Numbered from the stretch's first letter, positions 51,893 to 61,335 are shown. The stretch is 64,000 bases of DNA from Nocardia sienata NBRC 100364 (GCF_001613205.1 NZ_BDBX01000052.1:1-64000), one strand, 5' to 3'. Notes: generated by a model not told the origin, from the sequence alone. Numbers and translations are program-made.

Positions 51893-51925
51893 CGGCTACC
51901 CCGAGCCACACGCTCGGGGTAGCCG
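51893..51925 (+). terminator. Terminator of the copZ-copA operon
   Basis: Perfect 14-base arms CGGCTACCCCGAGC (51893-51906) and complement (51912-51925) around CACAC, 22 bases after the copA stop. The rest of the gap to 52102 shows nothing recognisable. Confidence 0.8.
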
Positions 51926-52102
51926 GGCAATGTGACCGCCGGCCCTGGATGAAGGACTCGAACGCCCAGTGGCAGCACCGGGATCCGCGGCAACTCCGGG
52001 TGCCGGACGGACCTACCGGAAAAGAACGCCGAACCGGAGATGTGCTCCGGAGGCGAGCTATGTTGGCCCTGTCCGGTCCCCGTCGAATGAGGTGAATGTG
52101 TT

Positions 52103-52783
52103 GTGAAAACGCCGATAGCAGGACGCCTGTGGGATGTGATAGGCACCCAGCTCGGACGACCGGACGGCATGATCGGACGGCTCGTCGGCCGCATACTCAA
52201 CCGCGGCAACCGCGCCACCGTGGCGGCGGCCGTCGCCGCCGCAGACCCGGCCCACGGCGCCACGGTCGTCGATATCGGCTTCGGAGGCGGAGTCGGTCTC
52301 GGCCTGCTGTTGGACCGAGTCGGCGCCACCGGCACCGTGCACGGCGTGGAGGTCTCACCCACCATGATCGACCAGGCACGCCGCCACTACCGCAACGAGA
52401 TCGCCAACAACCGGCTGCAACTGCACAACGCCGCCATGCACGACCTGCCCCTCACCTCGGCAACGGTGGACGCAGTGATCAGCACCAACACCGTGTACTT
52501 CATCGAGGACCTCACCACAGCATTCACCGAAGTGGCCCGTGTCCTGCGTCCCTCGGGGCGCCTGGTACTGGGTGTCGGCGACCCGACGGCGATGGCGCGG
52601 ATGCCCTTCACCGAAAACCGCTTCCGGCTCCGCCCGATCGCGGAAGTCACCGGCCACCTCGCCGCGGCGGGCTTGACCGTCGTCGGCGAGGAACGACTCA
52701 CCGACGAAGGTGCAGTCGAATTTCATGTACTGACCTGCAAAAAGAAGGAGTCGTATCCGCCCTCTGCCGCACCCGGGGCCTAG
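52103..52783 (+). CDS. Class I SAM-dependent methyltransferase
   Basis: A 226-residue Rossmann-fold enzyme. Motif I is VVDIGFGGGVGLGLLL, then VHGVEVSPTMIDQARRHY for the SAM ribose acid, DLPLTSATVDAVISTNTVYFIEDL and LRPSGRLVLGVGD. This looks like the UbiE/MenG-type small-molecule branch. GTG 52103 follows GAGGTGA. The start of the next region shows a decayed gene, so operon partners are absent. Substrate unknown. Confidence 0.88.
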   Translation: MKTPIAGRLWDVIGTQLGRPDGMIGRLVGRILNRGNRATVAAAVAAADPAHGATVVDIGFGGGVGLGLLLDRVGATGTVHGVEVSPTMIDQARRHYRNEIANNRLQLHNAAMHDLPLTSATVDAVISTNTVYFIEDLTTAFTEVARVLRPSGRLVLGVGDPTAMARMPFTENRFRLRPIAEVTGHLAAAGLTVVGEERLTDEGAVEFHVLTCKKKESYPPSAAPGA

Positions 52784-52877
52784 GCGACGGGCGCTGTCAC
52801 GACGTGCGCGAAAGGCTGCACCACTGCGCAGTCTCGCCCGATGGCTACCAGGAAGAGCAGCAATGAACACCATGGGA

Positions 52878-53123
52878 TCAGCGGCTATTGATCGCTCGAG
52901 CGACGCCTCGGAAAGCCCATTGCCGAATGCTCCTGCGCACCCTGCCTCGCATCGGCATCGCCGGAAGTGCCGTCGCGGACCCGAAACGCGGGAACAAGGT
53001 CGTGGCGTTGGTTCGCTCGATGGCACGGCGGTCGGCGTCGGAGAGGGGGTACTCGTCGAGTCCGCCATTGAAATACAGCACCGCGGGGTCGGGGGCGAAG
53101 GGCCGGTCACTGCCGTAGAGCAA
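52878..53123 (-). pseudogene. C-terminal remnant of an amidohydrolase
   Basis: An 81-codon open frame reads LLYGSDRPFAPDPAVLYFNG, then YPLSDADRRAIERTNATTLFPRF. GSDxPF followed by an N-A-x-x-L-F-P end is the usual C-terminus of ACMSD-like amidohydrolases, which are normally around 300 residues. An in-frame TGA lies two codons upstream of the first preserved residue and no amidohydrolase sequence continues before it. The gene has lost its N-terminal three quarters. It occupies most of the 420-base gap 52784-53203. Confidence 0.6.
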
Positions 53124-53203
53124 TCCTCATGTCTCGGTCACGAGCGCGTTGGCTTCCGGGCAGTCGGTGGCGAGCCGGCTCGCCCGGCGACCGCGGGCCC
53201 GGT

Positions 53204-53650
53204 TCAGTCGTCGGTCTTGATTTTCTTCATGATCAGGTGGGAATCCACCCGGGCGACTGCTCGCAGACCCATGAGCTTGCCGGTCAAAAAGGTTTCGAAG
53301 ATCTCGCGGTCGGCTACCGCGACACGGACGAAGTAATCGGGGCGGCCGAAGAGACGGTGGAATTCGACGACCTCGTCGTAGGAGGCGATGGCCTTCTCGA
53401 ATTCCTCGACGGTTTGCAGGTCGTTGATGCTGATCTCGACCGCGACGACGACTTCGAACCCGCGGCCGGTCGCGGCCGGATCGATCCGGGCCCGGTAGCC
53501 GCTGATGATCCCGGCATCCTCCAGCCGCTTCACCCGGCGCAGGCAGGGTGGCGGGGTCAGGCCCACGCGTTTGGCCAGTTCGACATTGGTCAGGCGACCG
53601 TCGCGGCGTAGATGGAACAAAATATCTCGATCAACAGAATCCAGCTGCAT
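53204..53650 (-). CDS. Lrp/AsnC-family transcriptional regulator
   Basis: A 148-residue regulator. HTH: DRDILFHLRRDGRLTNVELAKRVGLTPPPCLRRVKRLEDAG in outline (residues 7-47). The RAM ligand domain follows (VVVAVEISINDLQTVEEF, RPDYFVRVAVADREIFETFL). It is divergent from azlC with 73 bases between the starts. Lrp members commonly control azlCD-type branched-chain amino acid exporters, so it probably regulates azlCD in response to an amino acid. A GGGAGA run precedes ATG 53650. Confidence 0.93.
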   Translation of the reverse strand: MQLDSVDRDILFHLRRDGRLTNVELAKRVGLTPPPCLRRVKRLEDAGIISGYRARIDPAATGRGFEVVVAVEISINDLQTVEEFEKAIASYDEVVEFHRLFGRPDYFVRVAVADREIFETFLTGKLMGLRAVARVDSHLIMKKIKTDD

Positions 53651-53687
53651 TCATGTCTCCCAATCGTTGATCGGAGGTATCTTCGGA

Positions 53688-53704
53688 AACCATATTACGT
53701 GGTT
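53688..53704. promoter_or_regulatory. Lrp-type operator between the regulator and azlCD
   Basis: AACCA-TATTACG-TGGTT is an inverted repeat with an AT-rich centre, midway between the divergent genes. TAAAAT (53712-53717) ends 6 bases before the azlC GTG, so azlC mRNA may be leaderless with the operator overlapping its -35 region. Confidence 0.55.
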
Positions 53705-53723
53705 AAACACATAAAATGTCCCG

Positions 53724-54467
53724 GTGAAGAGTTCGACGCAGACCGCAGTTTCCGATATTCCGGGTCTGCCGGGCCGCGAAGCTACGCCGTCGGATCTCCG
53801 GGCAGCGCTGGCCGACTCCGGTTCGGTGGGCCTGGCCCTGTTCCCGCTCGGCCTGGCTCTCGGGGTGTTGGTGGTGCATTCCCAGCTGGCCTGGTGGTGG
53901 GCACCGGTATTCGCCGGAGTGGTCTATGCCGGTTCGCTGGAATTCCTGCTCATCGGGCTGGTCACCGCTGCTACGCCCTTGGCACAGGTGGCGCTGACCG
54001 CGTTCCTGGTCAACTTCCGCCACGTTTTCTATGCGCTGTCCTTTCCGCTGCACCGGGTCCGCGGCCGGTGGGCCAAGGGGTACGCGACCTTCGCGCTGAC
54101 CGACGAGGCCTACGCGCTGACCACCGGCGCGTCGGCGCGGGAGTGGAGCGGCCGCCGCATTCTCTGGCTGCAGGTGCTGTGTCAGGGCTACTGGGTCGCG
54201 GGCGCCACCATGGGCGCTGCCGGCGCGGCGCTGCTGCCGGTGCAGCTCGACGGCCTCGACTTCGCCCTGACCGCGCTGTTCGTCGTACTCGCGGTCGACG
54301 CCCACCGCGCCGAGCGCGATATCCCGGCCCCGGTCATCGCGCTGGTCTGTGCACTGGTCGCCCGGATCCTGCTACCGGGGCAGATGCTGCCCGTCGCGCT
54401 GGGGCTTTTCACCGCCGCCCTGCTGATCCGTCGATCCTTCACCAGTAGAGAGCTGACTCGTGCCTGA
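53724..54467 (+). CDS. azlC: AzlC-family branched-chain amino acid exporter subunit
   Basis: A 247-residue membrane protein: GLALFPLGLALGVLVVHSQL, VYAGSLEFLLIGLV, NFRHVFYALSFPLH and TDEAYALTTG are family landmarks. With AzlD it forms an inner-membrane exporter for branched-chain amino acids or analogues. GTG 53724 lacks a ribosome site, consistent with a leaderless transcript. The stop overlaps the azlD start by 8 bases. Confidence 0.92.
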   Translation: MKSSTQTAVSDIPGLPGREATPSDLRAALADSGSVGLALFPLGLALGVLVVHSQLAWWWAPVFAGVVYAGSLEFLLIGLVTAATPLAQVALTAFLVNFRHVFYALSFPLHRVRGRWAKGYATFALTDEAYALTTGASAREWSGRRILWLQVLCQGYWVAGATMGAAGAALLPVQLDGLDFALTALFVVLAVDAHRAERDIPAPVIALVCALVARILLPGQMLPVALGLFTAALLIRRSFTSRELTRA

Positions 54468-54783
54468 TATCGGATACCTGATCGCTGCCGTCACGGTGTG
54501 CACCGTGATCACCTGGTCGCTGCGCGCCCTACCCTTCGCAGTGCTGGCCCCACTGCGGACCAGTACCACCGTCGAGTACCTGAGCCGGCACATGCCGGTC
54601 GGTGTCATGGTGATCCTCGCCGGGTACACCCTGCGCGACATCACCACCGCCCAACTCGCCGTCACCGGGCCGGCCCTCGTCGCCACTCTTGCCCTCCACC
54701 TCTGGCGCCGCAATGCCGTGCTCAGCGTCCTGACCGGCACTGCCCTGCATGTGGCACTGACGACTCTGCTCGCCCACACCTGA
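54460..54783 (+). CDS. azlD: AzlD-family transport subunit
   Basis: A 107-residue four-helix protein: LIAAVTVCTVITWSLRALPF, YLSRHMPVGVMVILAGYTL, LALHLWRRNAVLSVLTGTALHVAL. It is the usual partner of AzlC, overlapping it in a two-gene operon. The 276 bases that follow (54784-55059) show no gene I can support. Confidence 0.92.
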   Translation: MPDIGYLIAAVTVCTVITWSLRALPFAVLAPLRTSTTVEYLSRHMPVGVMVILAGYTLRDITTAQLAVTGPALVATLALHLWRRNAVLSVLTGTALHVALTTLLAHT

Positions 54784-55059
54784 GATCGTCCGGCGCGGGC
54801 ACGCCCAGGCGCCGGCAGCTGCACGAGCTGCCGAAAGTATTCGCTCCAGGAACAATCGCTGCTCTTCGGTGAGCACGGTGAGACGGTGGCCGGCCGAACG
54901 ACTCGCCGTACCTTTGGGTCTTTCGATCCCACACCGCCGAATTTCGCTGCGCGGCAGAGATTGCCGCTCGAGTCGATCGGCTGCTTCCAACTGGATCACA
55001 CTCTTCGAGCACGCGTCGATCGCGCGCGTACAGAGGCCGATCACAGCACGGAGTCCTGC

Positions 55060-56265
55060 ATGACCGAGTCACTCATCCAGCTGCCCACCGCTGGAGAACC
55101 AGTTGTCGACACTTTCGACCGGATGATCCGGACCGGGCCCATCGTGCCCTACGAACTGCCCGGTGGAGTCCGGGCCTGGATGGCGGTCAGCCACCAGGCG
55201 GTCGGTGAGATCCTCGCCGGTGACGGCACTCTGTTCAGTCACAGCGCGAAGAACTGTCCCGCGATGCACGACGGCACTGTTCCGGCCGACTGGCCGTTAC
55301 GGGTCCTGACCGACGCCGATCACCTGCTCAACAAGGACGGCGCCGATCATATGCGGATGCGCCGGGCCATCGCGCGTGCCTTCACTCCCGCCCGGGTCGC
55401 CCAACTCGAACCGCGTATCCAGCAGCTGGCCGACGACCTGATCGACAAATTCGCCGACCGGCCGGAAGTCGATCTCGTCGAGCACTTCACCATGCCGCTG
55501 CCCGTCGCGGTGATCTGCGAGCTGTTCGGCGTACCGGTTGGCGACCGAGGAAAGTTCCGGGACTGGACGTCTACCCTGATTTCGCACGCCAGCACCGGTG
55601 AGCAGACCCGGACCGCCATGCAGGAAATGGTCGGCTATCTGACCGGGTTGGTCGCGGACAAGCACAACGACCCGGGGGACGACCTCACCTCGGATCTGGT
55701 GCAGGCCCAGCCCGACCACGGAATCGCCGATGCCGAACTGGTCGAAATGCTGTGGATCATCATCGTGGCCGGACACGAGACCACGATGCACCTGCTCGGA
55801 AACGCGGTCGTGGCCCTCTACACCTTTCCCGATCAGCTCGCGGCGGCCATGGACGGGGGTCGCTGGGCCGACGTCGTGGAGGAGACATTGCGCTACCGGA
55901 ACGCGGCCTGCGCCATGTTCAACCGGTATGCCCTGCGGGATGTTCGGATCGCCGGTGTGGACATCCCCCGGGGGGCGATCGTCGGCTGGTACGCGGGAGT
56001 CGGACGCGACCCGCGGAAATACTCGAATGCCGATGTCTTCGATATCGATCGCGACGATATCGATCAGCTGGGCTTCGGCCGCGGTCCGCACTTCTGCCTC
56101 GGCGCACACCTGGCCCGGCTGGAGTCCCGGATCGCGCTGGCCACCCTGTTCGGTCGGTTCCCGCGGATGCGCCTCGCCTGTGATCCGGCGGAGGTCCGCT
56201 ACGCGCCGCAGTTCATGACCAATGGTCCGCTCCGCGTGCCGGTGCAGCTCGGATCCCGCGACTGA
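55060..56265 (+). CDS. Cytochrome P450
   Basis: A 401-residue soluble P450. I-helix AGHETT (237-242), ETLRYR for the E-x-x-R motif, and the heme loop FGRGPHFCLGAHLAR with Cys346. FNRYALRDVRIAGVDIPRG is the usual meander. No fused reductase, so a separate ferredoxin system supplies electrons; none is in the window. ATG 55060 follows CGGAG. The gene is next to an AraC regulator that may control it. Substrate unknown. Confidence 0.93.
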   Translation: MTESLIQLPTAGEPVVDTFDRMIRTGPIVPYELPGGVRAWMAVSHQAVGEILAGDGTLFSHSAKNCPAMHDGTVPADWPLRVLTDADHLLNKDGADHMRMRRAIARAFTPARVAQLEPRIQQLADDLIDKFADRPEVDLVEHFTMPLPVAVICELFGVPVGDRGKFRDWTSTLISHASTGEQTRTAMQEMVGYLTGLVADKHNDPGDDLTSDLVQAQPDHGIADAELVEMLWIIIVAGHETTMHLLGNAVVALYTFPDQLAAAMDGGRWADVVEETLRYRNAACAMFNRYALRDVRIAGVDIPRGAIVGWYAGVGRDPRKYSNADVFDIDRDDIDQLGFGRGPHFCLGAHLARLESRIALATLFGRFPRMRLACDPAEVRYAPQFMTNGPLRVPVQLGSRD

Positions 56266-56363
56266 GCGAGCGTCGAGCCGGCAGCGGGAAGCTGTCAGAA
56301 TTCTGTCGGACCGTCCCCGAGCGGATAGGCGGAGATGAGTATCAGACCGGCAGAGCCACCGCT

Positions 56364-57332
56364 ATGCGGTATTCCCAGCTGACCGTCGCGAGCGCGGCGG
56401 AATGGACCGAGGTGACCGACCATTTCCTGAAGGCGGACCACCTCTACCGTGATCCGGCCGACTGGTGGGCTCGGATCACGGTTCAAGAATCCCCGAGTTA
56501 CACCTTGCTGCGCTCCCAGCAGCGCGGTGACCACCTGATGCACCGCAACCGTTCGCATATCCGGCACGGTCCGAGCGACTACTGCTGGATGGTGTTGCCG
56601 AGACGCGGCGAATGGCTCATCCAGCAGCAGGACCGGCTCACCAGGGTGGCGGCCCATCGCGGATTCGTTCTCGAACTGGACCGAGTCTGCCGGGTGCTGT
56701 TGCCCGGTTCGACGGCCTACGCGCTGCTCCTGCCCCGTGCGCGGCTGGAGCGCCGGCTGCCCGCCCCCGAAGTGCGGACGTCGCTGGATATGTCGACGGG
56801 TCTCGGCCGCGTCGTGCAGAGCATGCTCGGCGCCACCCTTGCCGCACAGTCGGAACTGTCGACACCGGAGTTCGACGCCGTCTGTGACCGGGTCACCGAA
56901 CTGCTGTGCCTGATGCTCGCCGGTGACCTGGGGCCACAGCAGGCCCACCTGACCGAGACCGTGGATGCCATCAGGGCATTCGTCCGAGAGAACATCGGGT
57001 CCGGCGATGTACGGTTGCCCGCTGTCGCACGTGCGTTGGGCTGGTCACCGCGTCAGTTGGGTTCGGTACTGCACCGGACCGGTATCACCTACCGGGAGTT
57101 GCGGCGCAGCGAAGCGTTGCGTATCGCACGCGATCTGCTGGCGCATCCGGGAGAACAGTCCATCGCGGAGATCGCCGCGCGGTGCGGGTTCACCAACACC
57201 GGGTTCTCGACGGCTTTCAAATCCGAATACGGGGAGACGCCGAGAGATTTCCGGCAGCGCCGCCGCGCCGGTGGGTTCGCCGTGGCGCAACGGACCCTGG
57301 AGGATGGATCCGAGGACGACCGGCCGAGGTAA
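56364..57332 (+). CDS. AraC-family transcriptional regulator
   Basis: A 322-residue regulator. The N-terminal 200 residues match the AraC-binding-like domain seen with actinobacterial P450 and catabolic genes (SHIRHGPSDYCWMVLPRRGEWLIQQQ in part). The C-terminal double HTH has VRLPAVARALGWSPRQLGSVLHRTGITYREL and SIAEIAARCGFTNTGFSTAFKSEYGETPRDFR. It follows the P450 gene by 98 bases on the same strand and may activate it. A hairpin terminator follows. Confidence 0.9.
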   Translation: MRYSQLTVASAAEWTEVTDHFLKADHLYRDPADWWARITVQESPSYTLLRSQQRGDHLMHRNRSHIRHGPSDYCWMVLPRRGEWLIQQQDRLTRVAAHRGFVLELDRVCRVLLPGSTAYALLLPRARLERRLPAPEVRTSLDMSTGLGRVVQSMLGATLAAQSELSTPEFDAVCDRVTELLCLMLAGDLGPQQAHLTETVDAIRAFVRENIGSGDVRLPAVARALGWSPRQLGSVLHRTGITYRELRRSEALRIARDLLAHPGEQSIAEIAARCGFTNTGFSTAFKSEYGETPRDFRQRRRAGGFAVAQRTLEDGSEDDRPR

Positions 57333-57334
57333 TG

Positions 57335-57352
57335 ACCCGGTCGCGACCGGGT
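57335..57352. terminator. Hairpin terminator between convergent genes
   Basis: ACCCGGTCGCGACCGGGT is a perfect 18-base palindrome beginning 2 bases after the AraC stop codon; the acetyltransferase gene converges from 57471. Confidence 0.6.
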
Positions 57353-57470
57353 ACCGGTGGTGTCGAACCGGCCGATCGCAGCACCGGGTAACGGCACCGG
57401 TGCCGAGTGGGAGCTACAGCAGGTTCCGGAGAACGTGGCCATGGAGGACCGAGCGTCCGGTCGACGCCTG

Positions 57471-58028
57471 CTACAGATCCCGGATGACGCGGCAGGGGTT
57501 GCCGGCGGCGAAGACGCGGGGCGGGATATCGCGGGTTACCACGCTGCCCGCGCCGATCACCGAGTTCTCGCCGATGGTGACTCCAGGACAGACGATGACG
57601 CCGCCGCCCAGCCAGGTGTTGTCGCCGATGGTGATGGGTGCGGCGGATTCCCAGCCGGCCCGCCGGAGTTCGTGGTCCGCCATGGGGTGCAGCGGGGTGA
57701 GGATCTGGGCGCGGGGGCCGATCGCTACATCGTTTCCGATGGTGACCGGGGCGCAGTCGAGGATCACGGTGTCGTAGTTGAGGAAGGTGTTGCTGCCGAT
57801 TCTGGTCAGGTAACCGTAGTCGCAACGGAAGGGCGGCATGATCACCGTGCCGGCACCACACTCGCCCAGCAGCTTGCCGAGGATTTCCTGCCGTTCGGTC
57901 TCGGCTTCGGGGGCGGTGTCGTTGTAGCGGGCGGTCAGTGCGTGACAGGCGCGGCGTTCCGCGACGAGTTCCGGGTCGTTGCCGCGATAGAGATCGCCGC
58001 GCAGCATACGTTCCTTATCGGTCGCCAT
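57471..58028 (-). CDS. Maltose/galactoside O-acetyltransferase-type hexapeptide protein
   Basis: A 185-residue left-handed beta-helix acetyltransferase. The N-terminal Maa domain is DKERMLRGDLYRGNDPELVAERRACHALTARYN in outline. Hexapeptide repeats run from GAGTVIMPPFRCDYGYLTRIG through CPGVTIGENSVIGAGSVVTRDIP. The catalytic His is in ILTPLHPMADHE. It ends VFAAGNPCRVIRDL. It transfers acetyl from acetyl-CoA to sugars, probably for detoxification. It stands alone. Confidence 0.93.
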   Translation of the reverse strand: MATDKERMLRGDLYRGNDPELVAERRACHALTARYNDTAPEAETERQEILGKLLGECGAGTVIMPPFRCDYGYLTRIGSNTFLNYDTVILDCAPVTIGNDVAIGPRAQILTPLHPMADHELRRAGWESAAPITIGDNTWLGGGVIVCPGVTIGENSVIGAGSVVTRDIPPRVFAAGNPCRVIRDL

Positions 58029-58322
58029 GGACTCGATACTGCCGGATCGGCGTGGCGCGTGTGGCGAACGTGCGGTCGTGTGCCGACCGGTCGGCGGTGG
58101 CCGTGCGAGGGAAGGGCTGTGCGATGGACGGGCCGGGCGGCTGCGCGGGCCGGATCTCGGCGAAGCACCCGCGCGCGGTGCTGTGTTGTCCGCGGCGCCG
58201 CACGGTCACGCGTGGCGTACCGGAGCGGCGCAGTGGCGGACGATCCGATGTCGGGGTAGGTGTTTTCCCAGCTCACGGACGTAAGCTTGGGGTGTAGCGT
58301 CCGCTCGTCGAGGAGGACGGCA

Positions 58323-59045
58323 ATGGTCGAGAGTCCGCGAGCGATCGCCGGCACCGAGCCGGCACTGCCCGCGGGTGCGGACGCGGAGCGGTTCGCCGGG
58401 TACGGAGTGATGGGTCAGCCGTTCGCCAGTGGCCATTACCTGGCGTTCCGGCATTTCGCGGCCAGCTCGGTGGGGCCCGGATACGAATCGGTCTGGCACC
58501 GGAACCCGGACCGGGAATGGGTCATCTACAGCAATGTCGCGCCGGAGAGCAGTTGTGTGCGGTATTACGGTGCCGCGCTCGTGGACGCGCGGGTCGCGGA
58601 TATCTCGGTGACCTGGACGGGGCCCTTCGCGCTGACGGTGACGGTGCCCGGCACGCTGGTCTGGGATATCGAGTTGGGGCGGTCGCCGGCGACGACGGCG
58701 ATGACGGCGCTGGGCGGCGTGCTGCCCGCGGCGCTGTGGCGGAACCCCACGGTGCTGTCGGTCATGTCGCGGGTGGCGGGTCCGGCGCTCGGTGTGGGGC
58801 GGGTGCGGCTGCGCGGCACCACCCCGAACGGGCAATGGTTCCGGTTGAATCCGCGGATGCTGTGGACGGTCGAGCGCACGGTGGCCCGGATCGACGGCGT
58901 CGATATCGGCCCGGCCGGGCCGTTGGCCGAGCAGACGGCGCTCGGTGACTTCCGGTTACCGCAACGCGGCATGTTCGCGGTGGGCCAGGCGTATTTCGAG
59001 CGGTACGACGCGGCGCGGCACGCGGCGGGGGCGCCGGGCACCTGA
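58323..59045 (+). CDS. Conserved actinobacterial protein of unknown function
   Basis: A 240-residue protein. It begins MVESPRAIAGTEPALPAGAD and has FASGHYLAFRHFAASSVGPGYESVWHRNPDREWVIYSNVAP in outline, then GPFALTVTVPGTLVWDIELG. A beta-rich, lipocalin/AttH-like fold is possible because of the repeated aromatic-polar strands, but no catalytic residue set is recognised. GAGGAGGACGGCA before ATG 58323 decides the start. A strong terminator follows. Confidence 0.75.
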   Translation: MVESPRAIAGTEPALPAGADAERFAGYGVMGQPFASGHYLAFRHFAASSVGPGYESVWHRNPDREWVIYSNVAPESSCVRYYGAALVDARVADISVTWTGPFALTVTVPGTLVWDIELGRSPATTAMTALGGVLPAALWRNPTVLSVMSRVAGPALGVGRVRLRGTTPNGQWFRLNPRMLWTVERTVARIDGVDIGPAGPLAEQTALGDFRLPQRGMFAVGQAYFERYDAARHAAGAPGT

Positions 59046-59113
59046 GGGCAGGCCCGGCCGAGGTTCGTCCGGTCGGCCGCACGATGGAGTGCGTTGCCGC
59101 TCCGGACCGATGA

Positions 59114-59157
59114 AACGGCAGTGGGAGCCGACCCTCGGGTCCGCTCCCACTGCCGTT
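59114..59157. terminator. Long bidirectional hairpin terminator
   Basis: Perfect 15-base arms AACGGCAGTGGGAGC (59114-59128) and complement (59143-59157), with a nested GACCC/GGGTC helix in the loop. It lies between the convergent 58323-59045 gene and terC-like gene. Confidence 0.8.
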
Positions 59158-59172
59158 CGATATGTGCCGGTG

Positions 59173-60285
59173 TCAGCCCACCGGGGCCGGCTCCGAAGCC
59201 TCGGTGGGTTTCGTATCGTCCTCCTTGCGGTTGCGGCGGATGCTGGAGAGCACCGCCGCGCCGATGAAGGCGATACCGATCAGGCCGGTGACGAGCTCGT
59301 GGACGTGGATATCGCCGACCGTGATCAGCAGGATCAGGGCCAAGGCGCCGATGGCCCAGTGAGCGCCGTGTTCGAGGTACACATATTCGTTCAGCGTGCC
59401 CTTGCGCACCAGGTAGACCGTGATCGACCGGACGAACATGGCACCGATCAGACCCAGGCCCAGCGCGATGATGATCGGGTCGGCGGTGATGGCGAACGCG
59501 CCGATCACACCGTCGAAGGAGAACGAGGCGTCGAGGACCTCGAGGTAGAGGAACAGGAAGAACCCGGCCTTACCGGTGGCCTTGGCCAGCCCGGACGGGC
59601 CGCCGGCGGCTTCCTCGGCGTGCTCCTCGGCATTGAACATCGAACCCAGACCGTCGACGGCGATGTAGATGATCATGCCGAGCAGACCGGCCAGCAGCAC
59701 GGTGGAGCGGTCGTCGTCATGGGCGAGGAACTCCGCGGCCAGCACCAGGCCGATACCGGCGACGACCACCGACATCATGTCCAGCTTGCCGGCCTTGGCC
59801 AGGGGGCGTTCGATCCAGGACAGCCAGGTGAGTTCGCGGTCTTCGAGGATGAAGTTGAGGAACAGCATCGCCAGGAACATGCCACCGAACGCCGCGATCT
59901 GCGGGTGCGCACCGGTGAGCAGGGTCTCGTAGCTGGGGGAGCCGTCGGGGAAGTAGGGGGCGTCGCCGGCGGGTGGGTTCAGCGCCAGGTCGAAGGCCTC
60001 GACCGGGTTGAGGCCCGCGGTGATCCACACGATGGCCAGCGGGAACACCAGCCGCATACCGAAGACGGCGATCAGGATGCCGATGGTGAGGAAGATCTTC
60101 TGCCAGAACTCACTCATCTTTTCCAAGATGGTGGCGTTGATGACAGCGTTGTCGAACGACAGAGATACCTCGAGGATGCCGAGGATGAGGCAGAGCGCCA
60201 GGGCGGTCGGGCCGCCGTAGAGGAATGCCACCCCCAGCGACAGCACCGTGACGACTAAGGATAAACCGAAAATGCGCAGGACCAC
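59173..60285 (-). CDS. TerC/DUF475-family integral membrane protein
   Basis: A 370-residue protein with about nine helices. The TerC hallmark acidic helices are ILEVSLSFDNAVINATIL and LEVLDASFSFDGVIGAFAIT. It ends in a charged tail (RRNRKEDDTKPTEASEP). GTG 60285 is chosen since GAAAGG lies upstream; a longer start at 60360 is less likely. TerC-type proteins partner with TerD-like proteins in metal-related membrane stress. A terD gene lies directly upstream in the same direction. Confidence 0.88.
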   Translation of the reverse strand: MVLRIFGLSLVVTVLSLGVAFLYGGPTALALCLILGILEVSLSFDNAVINATILEKMSEFWQKIFLTIGILIAVFGMRLVFPLAIVWITAGLNPVEAFDLALNPPAGDAPYFPDGSPSYETLLTGAHPQIAAFGGMFLAMLFLNFILEDRELTWLSWIERPLAKAGKLDMMSVVVAGIGLVLAAEFLAHDDDRSTVLLAGLLGMIIYIAVDGLGSMFNAEEHAEEAAGGPSGLAKATGKAGFFLFLYLEVLDASFSFDGVIGAFAITADPIIIALGLGLIGAMFVRSITVYLVRKGTLNEYVYLEHGAHWAIGALALILLITVGDIHVHELVTGLIGIAFIGAAVLSSIRRNRKEDDTKPTEASEPAPVG

Positions 60286-60437
60286 GCTGGGACCTTTCGT
60301 GTGCGGTGGCCGGACTGCGGTCGGTATCCCGGCCTGTACGAGAAACCTGGTCGGCGGCATCGACGACCAGTCACCAGCGTTGCCGTCGACCGCCTATTTG
60401 TCCAATTTGTCCCCTGATGCCTCTGGGACAGAGAACG

Positions 60438-60463
60438 AGGGGGCCCGTCACCGGACCCCCTCA
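60438..60463 (-). terminator. Hairpin after terD
   Basis: GAGGGGG (60438-60444) pairs with CCCCCTC (60457-60463); two more pairs extend the stem after one mismatch. It lies 23 bases beyond the terD stop, before the terC-like gene. Confidence 0.55.
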
Positions 60464-60485
60464 CGCTACCCGCGGGTGTGGATCG

Positions 60486-61061
60486 TCAGACGTTCACACC
60501 GTAGTCGCGCGCGATACCGGCCAGGCCGGACGCGTAACCCTGGCCGATGGCGCGGAACTTCCACTCGGCCCCGTTGCGGTACAGCTCACCGAAGACCATG
60601 GCGGTCTCGGTGGAGGCGTCCTCGGACAGGTCGTAGCGGGCCAGCTCCTCGCCGTTGGCCCGGTTCACCACGCGGATGTAGGCGTTGCGCACCTGACCGA
60701 ACGACTGCGAACGGCTGTCCGCCTCGTAGATCGAGACCGGGAAGAAGATGCTCTCGATATTGGCCGGGGTGTTGGCGAGATCGACGTTGATGACCTCGTC
60801 GTCGCCCTCGCCCTCGCCGGTGGTGTTGTCGCCGATGTGCTCGATGGCACCGTCGGGGGACTTGAGGTTGTTGAAGAACACGAAGTGCTGGTCGGAGACG
60901 ACCTTCTTGTCGGCTCCGGTGGCGATCGCGCTGGCGTCGAGATCGAAATCGGTGCCCGTGGTGGTGCGCACATCCCAGCCAAGGCCGACGGCGACCGCAG
61001 TGAGGCCCGGAGCCGCCTTGCTCAGCGAGACGTTGCCGCCCTTGGACAAACTGACACCCAT
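60486..61061 (-). CDS. terD: TerD-family calcium-binding stress protein
   Basis: A 191-residue beta-sandwich protein beginning MGVSLSKGGNVSLSKAAPGL. Ca-binding loops are TDFDLDASAIATG and NTTGEGEGDDEVINVDL. It ends RAIGQGYASGLAGIARDYGVNV. Family members respond to tellurite, acid, oxidative and phage stress. ATG 61061 follows AAAGGGA, which rules out the upstream in-frame start at 61178. It is divergent from the coiled-coil gene. Confidence 0.95.
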   Translation of the reverse strand: MGVSLSKGGNVSLSKAAPGLTAVAVGLGWDVRTTTGTDFDLDASAIATGADKKVVSDQHFVFFNNLKSPDGAIEHIGDNTTGEGEGDDEVINVDLANTPANIESIFFPVSIYEADSRSQSFGQVRNAYIRVVNRANGEELARYDLSEDASTETAMVFGELYRNGAEWKFRAIGQGYASGLAGIARDYGVNV

Positions 61062-61335
61062 GCGGGATTCCCTTTCGTAGTCGTCTGTGATTCCCAGCAT
61101 GTCGGTAACCGCCGGGTACGCAATACGACAGTAGTGGGTTTCGGTGAACTTGCGTACAAACTCGGGCAAGCCGGTCACCGGCAGGCGCGGGCGACTGCCC
61201 CGGATGGATTGGGATCGAAAGCTTTCGGAGTGCCCGCCCGCGCCGCTCCCTCGCGGTGTTCGACGGGGGTGCGCGGAGTCCGGCCGTACGCGGTGTGGCG
61301 GCGCGCGGGCGGTGGGATCTCATACCATCGGGTCT

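Noticed and set aside
54784..55059. Regulator gene remnant on the minus strand before the P450
   Set aside because: A frame contains helix-like sequence (LTEEQRLFLERI), but no domain is recognisable and there is no start signal.
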